From Verrucomicrobiales bacterium (GTDB lineage: Bacteria > Verrucomicrobiota > Verrucomicrobiia > Verrucomicrobiales > DEV007), in assembly GCA_029213065.1 (NCBI GenBank), contig JARGPH010000003.1:61414-104579 (forward strand): 43,166 bases of DNA, given 5' to 3'. Below, one piece after another: positions 1 through 8,176 of this stretch. Under the pieces are notes generated by a model that saw nothing but the letters and a program-made list of their open reading frames with translations, was not told the origin of the DNA and searched no databases. Within the stretch, counting starts at the first letter, position 1, and every line of letters starts with the position of its first letter. The translations under genes were made by a program, and so were the position numbers.

Positions 1-1118
1 TGGTCCAGATGATGGTGCAGAATTCGCTTCGGGATCGCAGCATGCTCGAAGAAGGGCTGTCCCTGATTTATCGTGAGCAACTGGGCCTGACCGCAGAACG
101 ATTTTCGCTCACCCAAAATGAGGCGGATCCTGAAGTCCTTCTCAGTCATCTCACTCGAGTGTTCGGTGCGGCTGCTTCGGTGGCGATCAGCAGGAGCGAT
201 CAGATTCTCTTGACGAAGCACGTCGACAAAGACAGTGAAAATGCGGTGGTTCACACGATTCAGGAAGGCGCCTACCGGGGCTGGACCGTCAGTCTGAAGG
301 TGTCCGGCGATGTCCTCGTTCACTCTGATGAACAACGGCGGGAAATCTGGTGGCACGCCTTCTGGGTTCTCAGTGGTGTCCTCCTCGTTGCCGGTGCCGC
401 CTGGCTGACGGTGCATCGGCGGCTTCGGATCGACGAGATCCGATCGGATATGCTCACGACGATTTCCCACGAAATCAAAACGCCGGTGGCAGCGATGAAG
501 GTGCTCATGGAATCGCTCGAGGATGGCACCGTTTCCGGGGAATCCCGTTCGGATTACTACGAGCTGCTTCACCGCGAGAATGACCGCATCGGAGAACTTG
601 CGGATCACTTTCTTCTTCACAGTCGATTGGAAAAGGGACAGCTGCCGGTTCGTTTTGAGCCGGTCGATCTAACCACGCTCGTTGGAGGTGAGGTGAAGCT
701 GATCCGGCCCCAGCTGAACGCAGTTTCGGGCGAGTTGTCATTTGAGGACGTTTCCTCAATAATCGTTCAAACCGATCCCGCAGCCTTGAAAATAGTGTTG
801 AGCAACCTGCTCGAAAACGCGGTCAAGTATGGCGGGCGGCCTCCGATTCTCACCGTGAAGCTTGCCACGAGAGATCGGCATGCAGAAATTTCAATCTCCG
901 ATCAGGGTGAGGGGATTCCACGGTCAGAGCGTCGTGCTGTCTTTCGGCGTTTCTACCGAGGCGATGTCCAGCTCACGGGAGGGCAGAGAGGCGTCGGTCT
1001 TGGCCTGCCGATCTGCCGCCATCTCGTCAGGCTTCTGAAAGGGGAGATTCGCATCTCGAGTGGACCGGAGGGAAGGGGAACTGTTTTTCTGGTCCGGATA
1101 CCGATCTCGTCATCATGA
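1..1118 (+). CDS. Two-component sensor histidine kinase (5' end cut by window)
   Basis: This is a membrane sensor kinase that autophosphorylates on His and passes the phosphate to the adjacent regulator. The frame is open to the left edge, so the ATG at 9 is probably internal and the N-terminus is missing. Numbering from that ATG, a periplasmic-like segment is followed by a membrane helix around residues 115-135, then the HisKA H-box SHEIKTP with the phospho-accepting His near residue 154. The HATPase_c domain follows, with N-box LLENAVKYG, G1 DQGEGIP and G2 GVGLGLPI. The stop overlaps the start of the response regulator by 4 bases (ATGA), which indicates translational coupling. The signal sensed cannot be inferred, because the sensory part is only partly present. 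The kinase identity is secure. Confidence 0.95.
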   Translation, partial: VQMMVQNSLRDRSMLEEGLSLIYREQLGLTAERFSLTQNEADPEVLLSHLTRVFGAAASVAISRSDQILLTKHVDKDSENAVVHTIQEGAYRGWTVSLKVSGDVLVHSDEQRREIWWHAFWVLSGVLLVAGAAWLTVHRRLRIDEIRSDMLTTISHEIKTPVAAMKVLMESLEDGTVSGESRSDYYELLHRENDRIGELADHFLLHSRLEKGQLPVRFEPVDLTTLVGGEVKLIRPQLNAVSGELSFEDVSSIIVQTDPAALKIVLSNLLENAVKYGGRPPILTVKLATRDRHAEISISDQGEGIPRSERRAVFRRFYRGDVQLTGGQRGVGLGLPICRHLVRLLKGEIRISSGPEGRGTVFLVRIPISSS

Positions 1119-1807
1119 AAACACCGCATACCGTTTTGATTGTCGAAGACGATTCCACCCTGCGCCGGGTCGTATCGGATAACTTTGTGACCCGGGGATA
1201 TTCTGTCGTCGGAGTGGAGGACGGAAATCGTGCCATCGAAGAGGCGATGGCGCGGCGCTTCGATTTGATCATTCTCGATGTCATGCTGCCGCTCGCGAAC
1301 GGCTATGAAGTGTGTCGCTACCTTCGGCAGGAGGGGATCAAAACGCCCGTTATTTTTCTCACCGCAAAAGGTGAAGAGTCCGATATTCTGCTCGGGCTTG
1401 GGTTGGGAGGTGATGACTACCTCACGAAACCATTCAGCATTCGTGTCCTTCTCGCGCGAGCGGAGGCGATCCTGCGGCGGTCACATGAAAGCGGTGAAGA
1501 AGGGGGCGCTGAGTGCGATTTTGCCTTCGGGCGTTTTAGATTGGATATCGGGGCCCGCAAATTGAGAGATGAAACCGGAACACCGGTGAAATTGTCACCA
1601 CGTGAGTATGATCTTCTTGAATTCTTTCTGAAGCATCGCGGTGAAGCCTTGAGACGTGACCGGATTATGGATCAGGTGTGGGGTTACGGGGCACAGGTGA
1701 CCCTCCGCAGTGTTGATCGCTTTGTAACTTCTTTGCGCCGAATTCTCGAAGATCATCCCGGTGAGTTTATCGAGACGGTGAGGGAGTTTGGCTATCGTTT
1801 TCGATAA
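1115..1807 (+). CDS. OmpR/PhoB-family response regulator
   Basis: This is a DNA-binding regulator of 230 residues, the usual length for the OmpR family. The receiver domain shows the acidic pair in VEDD (D12/D13), the phospho-acceptor D55 in LDVMLP, the switch Thr in FLTAK and the Lys in LTKPF. The C-terminal winged helix (about residues 130-230) has the typical recognition segment SVDRFVTSLRRIL and the ending ETVREFGYRFR. It starts inside the last codons of the upstream kinase gene, so the two form one transcript and a cognate pair. Target genes are unknown. A short gap of about 130 bases precedes the next gene, which seems to have its own promoter. Confidence 0.96.
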   Translation: MKTPHTVLIVEDDSTLRRVVSDNFVTRGYSVVGVEDGNRAIEEAMARRFDLIILDVMLPLANGYEVCRYLRQEGIKTPVIFLTAKGEESDILLGLGLGGDDYLTKPFSIRVLLARAEAILRRSHESGEEGGAECDFAFGRFRLDIGARKLRDETGTPVKLSPREYDLLEFFLKHRGEALRRDRIMDQVWGYGAQVTLRSVDRFVTSLRRILEDHPGEFIETVREFGYRFR

Positions 1808-1875
1808 GAGTTCTCCTTTCGGGGGATTGCGCATCAAATGTGCTGAAAATGGGGGACTTTGGCGTGTATTTCCGC

Positions 1876-1904
1876 TTGCCTGATGCAGGTTTTTACCCTT
1901 TACT
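1876..1904 (+). promoter_or_regulatory. Candidate promoter of the H1-like gene
   Basis: A TTGCCT hexamer, a 17-base spacer and a TTTACT hexamer (4 of 6 matches each to the sigma-70 consensus) lie about 32 bases before the ATG at 1936. This is a prediction by eye. It fits a separately transcribed, highly expressed small gene. Confidence 0.3.
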
Positions 1905-1935
1905 TTCGCCCCTCGCATCAAGCGGAGCCAGTATT

Positions 1936-2262
1936 ATGGGTAAACAGCACAATAAAGTCGAAAAACGCGCACGCCGTAAAAGTTATGTAAAGCGCCAAAG
2001 GGAAGCTGTGAAGGCTAATATCGCTTTGGCTAAGAAGTCCGGTACTAAGAAAAAGGCTGCCCCTAAAAAGGAAGAGCCCGCTCCTGAAGAAGAAGCTGAT
2101 GCAGCAGTAGCAGCTGAAGAGGCACCTGCCAAAAAGGCACCTGCGAAAAAAGCAGCGGCTAAGAAAAAGACCGCTACCAAAAAAGCTGCCGCTAAAAAGA
2201 AGGCCGCTACTAAAAAGACAGCTGAGAAAAAGGCTGACGAAGAAAAGACCGAAGAAGGCTGA
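1936..2262 (+). CDS. Histone H1-like Lys/Ala-rich DNA-binding protein
   Basis: This is probably a nucleoid-associated protein that binds DNA through a disordered basic tail, like chlamydial Hc1/Hc2 or AlgP-type proteins. I chose the ATG at 1936 (108 residues) rather than the ATG at 1840. A GGAG ribosome-binding site lies 8 bases upstream at 1924-1927, and the protein then begins with a compact basic segment (GKQHNKVEKRARRKSYVKRQ). After a KKAAPKK stretch comes an acidic linker (about residues 45-65: EEPAPEEEADAAVAAEE), then repeated KKAAAKK/KKAP units, then a short mixed acidic tail. The gene is followed at once by a strong terminator, so it is monocistronic on its 3' side. The basic-acidic-basic charge pattern is unusual for this class. 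The DNA-binding role is inferred from composition only. Confidence 0.85.
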   Translation: MGKQHNKVEKRARRKSYVKRQREAVKANIALAKKSGTKKKAAPKKEEPAPEEEADAAVAAEEAPAKKAPAKKAAAKKKTATKKAAAKKKAATKKTAEKKADEEKTEEG

Positions 2263-2299
2263 GGTCTTTCAACGGGGAATTAATTCCCCAACCACTGAG

Positions 2300-2339
2300 A
2301 TGACGGCACGCCGATTCGGGTGTGACCGTCATTTTTTTT
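2300..2339 (+). terminator. Rho-independent terminator after the H1-like gene
   Basis: ATGACGG (2300-2306) pairs with CCGTCAT (2326-2332). Inside, CAC/GTG and CCG/CGG pairs extend the stem around an ATT loop, and a run of T follows. A GGGGAATTAATTCCCC palindrome lies just upstream at about 2273-2288. Confidence 0.85.
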
Positions 2340-2340
2340 G

Positions 2341-2540
2341 CCCGGACCTGAAAGCTCAGCTTTCACTTGTTTGTTTCAGTTTTAGCTCAATCTTGTGTAA
2401 GTGATTCGTTATGAACTCCGTAATCTTTAATTCCAAATACACAGTTGCCCTGATGCCAGTCCATCAGGTTGAGCTGTTTCGTATCGGGATAGTGAGCAGG
2501 GGATAGCGATAGCGTTTTAGTAAACAGTCATTTTTTTTTT
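2341..2540 (+). other. Gene-free leader or candidate small RNA region
   Basis: No coding frame is convincing here. Three small inverted repeats are visible: GAAAGC/GCTTTC at 2350-2364, CTGATG/CATCAG at 2450-2467, and CTGTTT (2474-2479) with AAACAG (2522-2527). The last is followed by ten T at 2531-2540. The stretch could be the 3' part of a small RNA or a long leader for the MFS gene. It matches no RNA family I recognise. Confidence 0.3.
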
Positions 2541-2546
2541 CGCGAA

Positions 2547-2579
2547 CCCTGCAAGCCAACCGGCTCTGCGGGGTTTTTT
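2547..2579 (+). terminator. Intrinsic terminator directly before the MFS start codon
   Basis: CCCTGC pairs with GCGGGG and AGCC pairs with GGCT around an AACC loop (2547-2573), followed by six T (2574-2579). The T run ends 6 bases before the ATG at 2586. It either ends an upstream short transcript or attenuates the transporter gene. Confidence 0.6.
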
Positions 2580-2585
2580 GTATCC

Positions 2586-3785
2586 ATGAAACCCGAATCG
2601 ATACCTCAAACCAGAGAGACGCTTCTCGAGCAGTTGCGTGCCCTTCCGCGCGTCGTCTGGGTTTTGTTTGCGGGGCTCTTCATCCACCGCTTCGGAACCT
2701 TCGTGATTCCCTTTTTGACCCTCTTTCTCAAAGATACAGGGTACAAAACCAGTGAGATTGCCTGGGTTTTTGCGGCTCTCGCGTTCGGCGGAGTCGGGGC
2801 GATGATCCTCGGCGGGCGCCTCAGCGATCTCATCGGAAGGAAAAACACTATGGCGGTCTCGCTCTTCGGAGGCGCCGTTTCGATGCTCATGATGTGGCAG
2901 GCGGACAGCTTCCCGGCTTACCTTCTTTCCGGGTTCCTCGTCGGTATCACCCACGGGATGTATCACCCCGCCTCCAACTCACTGCTTATCGATGTGGTTC
3001 CCGAATCGCGTCGGGTCACGGCCTTCGCAGTGGTGCGGTGGGCCGTGAACCTCGGGTTTGCCTGCGGCATGGCGACGGGTGGGTTTCTCGCGGAAAAGAG
3101 CTACAGCATCCTCTTTGTCGGGGATGCGATCACTTCGGCGTGCTTCGCGGTGATTGCGTTGCTGTGGCTGCCTCACGGGGTGAAAACGTCGAAAGCAAAG
3201 AGCCGCTGGTCGGAGGCGATCAAAGATATGCTCGGGAACCGGGCCTTTCTCACTTTCTTTTTTGCGAACCTTTTCGCGGTGGTGACCTTTTTCCAGTGGG
3301 GCAGCAGTGTGGCGCGGCTCATCACCGATCTGGGATATGAGAAGACGGTTTACGGCTGGCTCATGGCGGCGAACGGAGTTGCCATTGCCCTTTTCGAAAT
3401 ACCGATCAGTCAGGTCGCGCAGCGTCGCAGTCCCAATCGCGTTATTGCTCTCGGATTCCTCCTCTGTGGCGTGGGAATCTGGTTGAACGGGTTTGCCCTC
3501 ACCTGGGTGGGCATAGCGATCGCGATGGTGGCGTTCACGCTCGGCGAGATGATCAGCATGCCCGTCTCGGGGGCGTATGTCGCCTCGCTTTCACCGACTC
3601 TGATGCGGGGGCGATACAGCGCTGCGGTCGGATTGACGTGGAACCTCGGGCAGGCTGTCGCTCCGGGGCTAGGCCTTCTCCTTTATGAAAGCTACACCGA
3701 ATCGGTCTGGTGGGGCTGTCTCGCGATTGGATGTATCGCTGCGCTGCTGATGCATTTTTCGGTTCCGAAACCGGCGAGAGAGTAG
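2586..3785 (+). CDS. Major facilitator superfamily transporter
   Basis: This is an inner-membrane secondary transporter of 399 residues, with about 12 predicted helices and a short cytoplasmic N-terminus. The loop between helices 2 and 3 carries the MFS signature GGRLSDLIGRK (residues 76-86). The overall pattern resembles the MdtH/YceL-type drug/H+ antiporter branch, but the substrate cannot be read from sequence. No Shine-Dalgarno motif is present. An intrinsic terminator hairpin occupies the place where the leader should be, so expression may be attenuated or start very close to the ATG. A coiled-coil membrane protein gene follows after about 46 bases and may be co-transcribed. Confidence 0.93.
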   Translation: MKPESIPQTRETLLEQLRALPRVVWVLFAGLFIHRFGTFVIPFLTLFLKDTGYKTSEIAWVFAALAFGGVGAMILGGRLSDLIGRKNTMAVSLFGGAVSMLMMWQADSFPAYLLSGFLVGITHGMYHPASNSLLIDVVPESRRVTAFAVVRWAVNLGFACGMATGGFLAEKSYSILFVGDAITSACFAVIALLWLPHGVKTSKAKSRWSEAIKDMLGNRAFLTFFFANLFAVVTFFQWGSSVARLITDLGYEKTVYGWLMAANGVAIALFEIPISQVAQRRSPNRVIALGFLLCGVGIWLNGFALTWVGIAIAMVAFTLGEMISMPVSGAYVASLSPTLMRGRYSAAVGLTWNLGQAVAPGLGLLLYESYTESVWWGCLAIGCIAALLMHFSVPKPARE

Positions 3786-3831
3786 GCTACTGCATTCTTG
3801 CATGGGGGCGCTCCGGTGCGTATCCTACGGC

Positions 3832-5181
3832 ATGTCCACGCTTGAACCAGAGCAGAACTGGCGCCGCCGCGCAGCCTCAGTCGCCCGCCGTTTTAACGCG
3901 GGGTGGTGGATGGATCGTTTTAATATTCTACTCGTATCGAGCTGTCTCGCTCTTTCCGTGCTCGTTATCACTTGGCGCACGTTCGGGCAGTTGCCGGTTT
4001 CGTGGGAGCGGGCCTTGCTCGTTCTCGGAGCGGTTCTTGTTGTTCTCGCGATTGCGGCCTGGACCCTGAGCCGGCGCCGCTACATCACGAGCGAGGTGGC
4101 TCTGGTGCGACTGGATGACCGGCTCGAGTTGCGGAATCAGCTCACCTCTGCGGCCGAAAACCGGGCACCCTGGCCCGCCTTCACGAAGGCAGGTCCTGAG
4201 ATGCGGGAGAAGATGGGACTCCGCTGGAATCCTGTCGCGACGCTCTTGCCGGGTTTCTTTGCTCTCCTGATTTTGTTTGCTGCGTGGGTGGCTCCTTTGC
4301 CGGCCTCGGTACCGAAGGAGCCGGAAATAGTAGCCGAACCGGGAGCCTGGGAGCAGATGGAGGAGTGGCTCGCAAAACTCGAAGAGGAAGAAGTCATCGA
4401 TGAAGACGGCATCGAAGAGCTGGAAGGCAAAATCGAAGAGCTTCGCGATCAGCCCGAAGATGAGTGGTTCAGCCACGCGAGTCTCGAGGCGACAGACAGC
4501 CTTCAAGAGAGCATCGGCAAAGAGATTCAGGAAATGGCCTCGGATATGGCAACGCTGGAACGGGACATTGCAGCACTGGAAACGTTTGCTTCGGCCCTTT
4601 CGGAGGATGCAAAGAAGAAGCTTCTCGAAGAGTTCGACAAAGCGCTGGAGTCACTCGAAGCCAACGGGATGAAGCCGAACGAGGAATTGCTCAAGCAGCT
4701 TAAGAGCCTTGACCCGTCACAGCTCGGGCAGAAATCAATGAGCCAGCTCAGCAAGGAGCAGTTGGAGTCTCTTCAGCAGCAACTCGGCAAGAGTTCGCAG
4801 GCGCTGGGTTCGATGGAAGGCTTGCCGAAAATGGGGGACGATCCTTCGATTCAGGGGCTTTCGGAAGAGGAGCAACTCGCGCTCGGAATGGCACCGGGTT
4901 CCGGTGGTATCAACCGGGGCCGGGCGGATGCACCGCTTTACTTTGGCGACAAAGAGGATCTCAACACTTCCAATGTCGAAAAGGTCGAGAATCTCGACTT
5001 GTCCCGCGCCTCACTCGGCGAAACGCTCGGACTCGGCGAGACGGAGCACGATATCGACAAGAATGTAACCGGCAACACCACGGGAGGCGCTATTTCCTCG
5101 GCCGGTCGAGGTGGGGAAGCTGTTTCCCGTGAGAATCTACTGCCTGACGAGCAGGCGCTTCTGAGACGCTATTTTAAGTAG
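3832..5181 (+). CDS. Membrane protein with long coiled coil (DUF4175-like), unknown function
   Basis: I do not recognise a named function. From the ATG at 3832 the protein has a basic N-terminus and two membrane helices (roughly residues 30-75). An RRRYITSEVALVRLDDRLELR segment follows, then a third helix (about 135-155) and a long Glu/Lys/Leu-rich coiled coil (about 170-330). A low-complexity Gly/Ser stretch and a conserved-looking tail LLPDEQALLRRYFK close the protein. Similar three-helix plus coiled-coil proteins in Planctomycetota and Verrucomicrobiota sit near MoxR/BatA-type genes, but none of those genes is next to this one. An alternative start at 3802 would add 10 residues. No signal peptide is seen. 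Confidence 0.8.
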   Translation: MSTLEPEQNWRRRAASVARRFNAGWWMDRFNILLVSSCLALSVLVITWRTFGQLPVSWERALLVLGAVLVVLAIAAWTLSRRRYITSEVALVRLDDRLELRNQLTSAAENRAPWPAFTKAGPEMREKMGLRWNPVATLLPGFFALLILFAAWVAPLPASVPKEPEIVAEPGAWEQMEEWLAKLEEEEVIDEDGIEELEGKIEELRDQPEDEWFSHASLEATDSLQESIGKEIQEMASDMATLERDIAALETFASALSEDAKKKLLEEFDKALESLEANGMKPNEELLKQLKSLDPSQLGQKSMSQLSKEQLESLQQQLGKSSQALGSMEGLPKMGDDPSIQGLSEEEQLALGMAPGSGGINRGRADAPLYFGDKEDLNTSNVEKVENLDLSRASLGETLGLGETEHDIDKNVTGNTTGGAISSAGRGGEAVSRENLLPDEQALLRRYFK

Positions 5182-5209
5182 CCCCGGTTTAGGCGCTAAT
5201 TGCGGATTC

Positions 5210-5247
5210 GACCCTGTTAGGTCGGCCATCTAACCCTGTTGGGTTTG
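5210..5247. repeat. Paired ACCCTGTTGGGT-type palindromes, copy 1
   Basis: GACCCTGTTAGGTC (5210-5223) and AACCCTGTTGGGTT (5232-5245) are two short hairpin-forming palindromes with starts 22 bases apart. The same pair with the same spacing occurs at 29976-30012. Confidence 0.6.
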
Positions 5248-5265
5248 ATGAAATGAAGCGGCAGC

Positions 5266-5340
5266 CGGATGAGCTGCGATGCGGAATGAGTTTCAATCTG
5301 CTAGCATGGAGGAGTAGCGGAAGGAGAATTCCTTCCGGGC
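5266..5340. repeat. Family B dispersed repeat, copy 1
   Basis: This block begins CGGATGAG, contains GAGTTTCAATCTGCTA and GGAGGAG, and ends in a perfect 8-bp hairpin CGGAAGGA (5318-5325) / TCCTTCCG (5330-5337). The same order of words recurs at 34967-35032. It lies between the convergent genes ending at 5181 and 5348, so the hairpin may act as a terminator for both. Confidence 0.7.
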
Positions 5341-5347
5341 AGGCGTC

Positions 5348-5884
5348 CTAAAACTTGTTCTTCCACATCATCGATTCGACGGGGAGAGGGGTGCGGTCGT
5401 TGTATTTGGCGGAATCTTTGGTGCTGTAGGGATTCAAAACCTCTCCCTGCGTCAGGAAGTAAATGAGCTGGCCGACAGGCATGCCTTCGTAGACACGGAC
5501 GGGCTGTTTCACCGAGATTTCGAGGGTCCAGTAGTTGCAGAATCCCACGTCGCCTTTTCCGGCGGTGGCGTGGATGTCCATGCCGAGGCGTCCGACGCTG
5601 GATTTTCCTTCGAGAAAAGGAACCGCAGTGTGGCTCTCGGTGTATTCCACGGTTGACCCGAGGTAGTTGATTTGCGGCTCGAGAACGAAGCCCTCCTCGG
5701 GGATTTCGAAATGCTCGATTTCGTTGTGCTCTCTCGCATCGAGGACACGGTTTTTGTAAGTCGCGAGGTGCTTGCTGAGATGGACATCGTAGCTGTTCGT
5801 CCCGAGGCAGGCGCGATCATACGGTTCGATAACGATTTCGCCCCGCTCCATGGAGGCGAGGATTTCGGAGTCAGCAAGGATCAT
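5348..5884 (-). CDS. dcd: dCTP deaminase
   Basis: This enzyme deaminates dCTP to dUTP in pyrimidine deoxynucleotide synthesis, in the cytoplasm, as a trimer of dUTPase-like beta folds. The length of 178 residues is typical. Visible motifs are the substrate-binding GKSSVGRLG (residues 93-101), the HATAGKGDVGF segment, the catalytic Glu in TLEIS (E122) and EGMPVGQLIYF (residues 133-143). The C-terminal tail with YNDRTPLP closes the active site. The TAG wording also occurs in bifunctional dCTP deaminase/dUTPases, so direct dUMP formation is possible but not shown. The gene is divergent from cmk across a 126-base intergenic region, which puts two pyrimidine nucleotide genes side by side. Confidence 0.95.
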   Translation of the reverse strand: MILADSEILASMERGEIVIEPYDRACLGTNSYDVHLSKHLATYKNRVLDAREHNEIEHFEIPEEGFVLEPQINYLGSTVEYTESHTAVPFLEGKSSVGRLGMDIHATAGKGDVGFCNYWTLEISVKQPVRVYEGMPVGQLIYFLTQGEVLNPYSTKDSAKYNDRTPLPVESMMWKNKF

Positions 5885-6010
5885 AGTTCACCGATAGTGA
5901 GGTAGCTGTCCCTGAGCAAGGGATTTCTGAGCGATTCAAAGGGGGATGTCTGATTTTTTCCGGCAAAACTCTTTGCCTCATGACAGGTCAGACGGCACCG
6001 TGCCCGCAAT

Positions 6011-6617
6011 ATGAGCAGCAACGCACCTATGATCATTGCCATCGACGGCCCCGCCGCGTCAGGGAAAAGTACCGTCGCAAAACGAATCGCCTCCGAACTT
6101 GAGGCTGTTTTCGTGAATTCGGGTGCGATGTACCGGGCCTTCACCTGGTGGGTTCTCGAAAATGAGGTCGATCCGGCTGATCCGGGTGCTGTGGTTGCGC
6201 TGCTCGCTAAAACCAAATTGGAGTCCGGTCAAAATGATCGCGTCGGCACCGTCTCCATCGATGGGAAATTGATGAGCCGTGCTGAACTCAGCGAAGAGCG
6301 TGTTAACTCAAACGTCTCTTCTGTGGCTTCTGTTCCAGAGGTTCGAGCGCGCCTCGTAGCTGAACAGCGGGCTTACGCTGAGCAAAACAGCGTTGTCATG
6401 GAAGGACGCGATATAGGGTCGGTCGTGTTTCCAGAGACTCCCTACAAGTTTTACATCGATGCCTCTCCCGAAGTTCGTGAGCAACGCCGGCGCGCCGCGG
6501 GCGTCACCTCTCGTTATTCCGGACGATGCCACTGTCGTCGACAGCTCCTACATGGGCGTTGATGAAGTCGTCGCAGCTGTGTTGACTGCGATTCGTGAAA
6601 AGCAGGCCGGGGATTGA
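6011..6617 (+). pseudogene. cmk: Cytidylate kinase, disrupted by an internal deletion and frameshift
   Basis: Cytidylate kinase makes CDP/dCDP from CMP/dCMP and is normally conserved. The first part is clearly CMP kinase: P-loop GPAASGKST, then NSGAMYRA, then VVMEGRDIGSVVFP and FYIDASPEVREQRRRAAG. That frame then runs into an unrelated tail and stops at 6560-6562. The missing end continues in another frame from about 6498: RASPLVIPDDA, VVDSSYMGVDEVV and a helical tail ending at the TGA at 6615-6617. RASPL matches the motif that normally follows the LID region, so about 25-30 codons of the arginine-rich lid are gone and the frame is shifted near 6488-6503. The cause is a real lesion or an assembly error. 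A functional product from either fragment is unlikely. Confidence 0.85.
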
Positions 6618-6677
6618 TTTCAGCAAGCGGATAGGCAGAGAATACGGGGTACAATCCCATGTTACGTCACGGGCATG

Positions 6678-6698
6678 CGCGCTGTCACCTCCAGCGCG
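6678..6698. terminator. Hairpin between convergent cmk and the DUF1501 gene
   Basis: CGCGCTG (6678-6684) pairs perfectly with CAGCGCG (6692-6698) around a 7-base loop. No clear T run follows on either strand, so a terminator role is only suggested by its position between two 3' ends. Confidence 0.35.
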
Positions 6699-6762
6699 TC
6701 GCCACAATTCGCCGCAAAATTCTCTCTACTTTCTACTCCCTTCTTTCTCCTCCAAACTCTCC

Positions 6763-8046
6763 TCAAGAAAACAACTTCGCGATCGGCTTGCCACCATCGG
6801 TAATCGGCACAGGGCGTTTCCCTTCGGTGAGCTCGTATGAGGGATCGATGCCGAGGGTCGCGTGGATCGTGGCATGGAAATCTGCCAGTGGAACGGCGTC
6901 TTCGACGATCTTTTTGCTTAGTTCGTCGGTGACTCCGTAGGCACCCTGGTGATTCAGGCCACCGCCTGCGAGGACGAGGCTGAAGCAGCTTCCCTGATGA
7001 CCGCGGCCTCCGCGACCGTCGTATCCGGCGGGACGGCCAAACTCGGTTCCGATGGCGATGAGCGTTTTGTCGAGCATGCCTTTTTTCTTGAGATCTCTCA
7101 TCAAAGCGGACATCGCGGTATCGAGCTCCTCGATGAGCAAGTGCTGATTCTGCTGGCCTTCGTTGTGGGTGTCCCAGCCGCTGCCGTTCATGAAATTGAG
7201 GTTGTGTGAGACCTCGATGAAACGCACCCCGGATTCAACGAGTCTGCGGGCAAGAAGGCAACGCTGACCGAACTCACCTCCGTAGTCGTTGCGAAGGTCA
7301 GCGGATTCTCCGGAAAGGTCGAAGTGTTTCATGAAGTCAGGTCCGGCGAGGCGAAGCGCCTCTTCCTGAGCATCCCGGTAGCGGGAGACGACGGAGCCTT
7401 CGGCGGATCGATCCATAAGCGGGTCGAGAAGGGCACGACGTTTCGCAGCGCGGTCACTCGAAACGTTGTCAGGACGGGTGAAGCCGGCAGGGCCGCTTTC
7501 TGTGTCCGTCAGGTAGACAAAGTTTCCTTTTGTTCCGAGAAACCCGGGGCCCCGGCTCACGTTGGGATAGCCGATCAGCATGTAGGCGGGAACGTCGGGG
7601 TTCACCGCTCCTTTTTGTGAGGCGATAATGGATCCAATCGAAGGGTAGGTGATACTCCCTGAGGTGGGACGTCCGGTGTGAACGAGATTCGTCGCGATGC
7701 CGTGTTCGTCGATTGCTTTGTGGTTTACAGTTCGCACCGCAGTGAGTTCCTCCGCGAGGGCGCCCAATTTTGGAAGGTGCTCACAGAATTCAACGCCGGG
7801 AACCGCTGTCTCGATTTTGTCATATTCGGAACCGGATTTCTTCGGACTCGCTTTGGAGTCGCCTTTGCGTTTCGGGTCAAAGGTATCGATCTGTGCCATG
7901 CCACCACCGAGCCAAATGAAGATGCAATGCTCGGCCTTGCCCTTCGGCATGTGAACCGTATTTGAGGCGTTGACCAGTCCGGAAGACATCGCGGCACCGG
8001 CTCCGAGGAGGGACGTTTGCTTGAGAAAATTACGACGGGATTTCAT
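6763..8046 (-). CDS. DUF1501 Tat-exported protein (alkaline phosphatase/sulfatase-like fold)
   Basis: This is an exported protein of 427 residues starting with a twin-arginine signal ([19 protein letters not shown]). The body is the DUF1501 family, distantly related to the alkaline phosphatase clan: [19 protein letters not shown] near residue 40, the GSIIASQKG region and a C-terminal [20 protein letters not shown] segment. The biochemical activity of the family is not established. Its genes almost always follow a PSCyt1/DUF1549/DUF1553 gene, as here, with the partner 130 bases upstream on the same strand. The gap holds short direct repeats. The pair is thought to work in the periplasm on complex substrates, which is inference from context in PVC genomes. 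Confidence 0.92.
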   Translation of the reverse strand: MKSRRNFLKQTSLLGAGAAMSSGLVNASNTVHMPKGKAEHCIFIWLGGGMAQIDTFDPKRKGDSKASPKKSGSEYDKIETAVPGVEFCEHLPKLGALAEELTAVRTVNHKAIDEHGIATNLVHTGRPTSGSITYPSIGSIIASQKGAVNPDVPAYMLIGYPNVSRGPGFLGTKGNFVYLTDTESGPAGFTRPDNVSSDRAAKRRALLDPLMDRSAEGSVVSRYRDAQEEALRLAGPDFMKHFDLSGESADLRNDYGGEFGQRCLLARRLVESGVRFIEVSHNLNFMNGSGWDTHNEGQQNQHLLIEELDTAMSALMRDLKKKGMLDKTLIAIGTEFGRPAGYDGRGGRGHQGSCFSLVLAGGGLNHQGAYGVTDELSKKIVEDAVPLADFHATIHATLGIDPSYELTEGKRPVPITDGGKPIAKLFS

Positions 8047-8071
8047 GATTGAGGGGGGGGCGCTTCGCGCC

Positions 8072-8095
8072 GTTAAAGGTTACGGGGTTAAAGGT
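8072..8095. repeat. Short direct repeat GTTAAAGGT in the DUF1549-DUF1501 gap
   Basis: GTTAAAGGT occurs at 8072-8080 and 8087-8095 (15-base period). It lies next to a GGCGC/GCGCC hairpin at about 8059-8071, upstream of the DUF1501 start on the reverse strand. Confidence 0.4.
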
Positions 8096-8176
8096 AGGGG
8101 TGCTGTTAGGCGTTCGGGATAGGTGATCGTTTTGAAAAATTCTTTATACTGACTACTCTCTTCTTTCTCCTTTTGA

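Noticed and set aside
1840-1935. Extended N-terminus of the H1-like protein from the ATG at 1840
   Set aside because: The added residues are unlike the family, overlap the predicted promoter, and the ATG at 1936 has a better ribosome-binding site.
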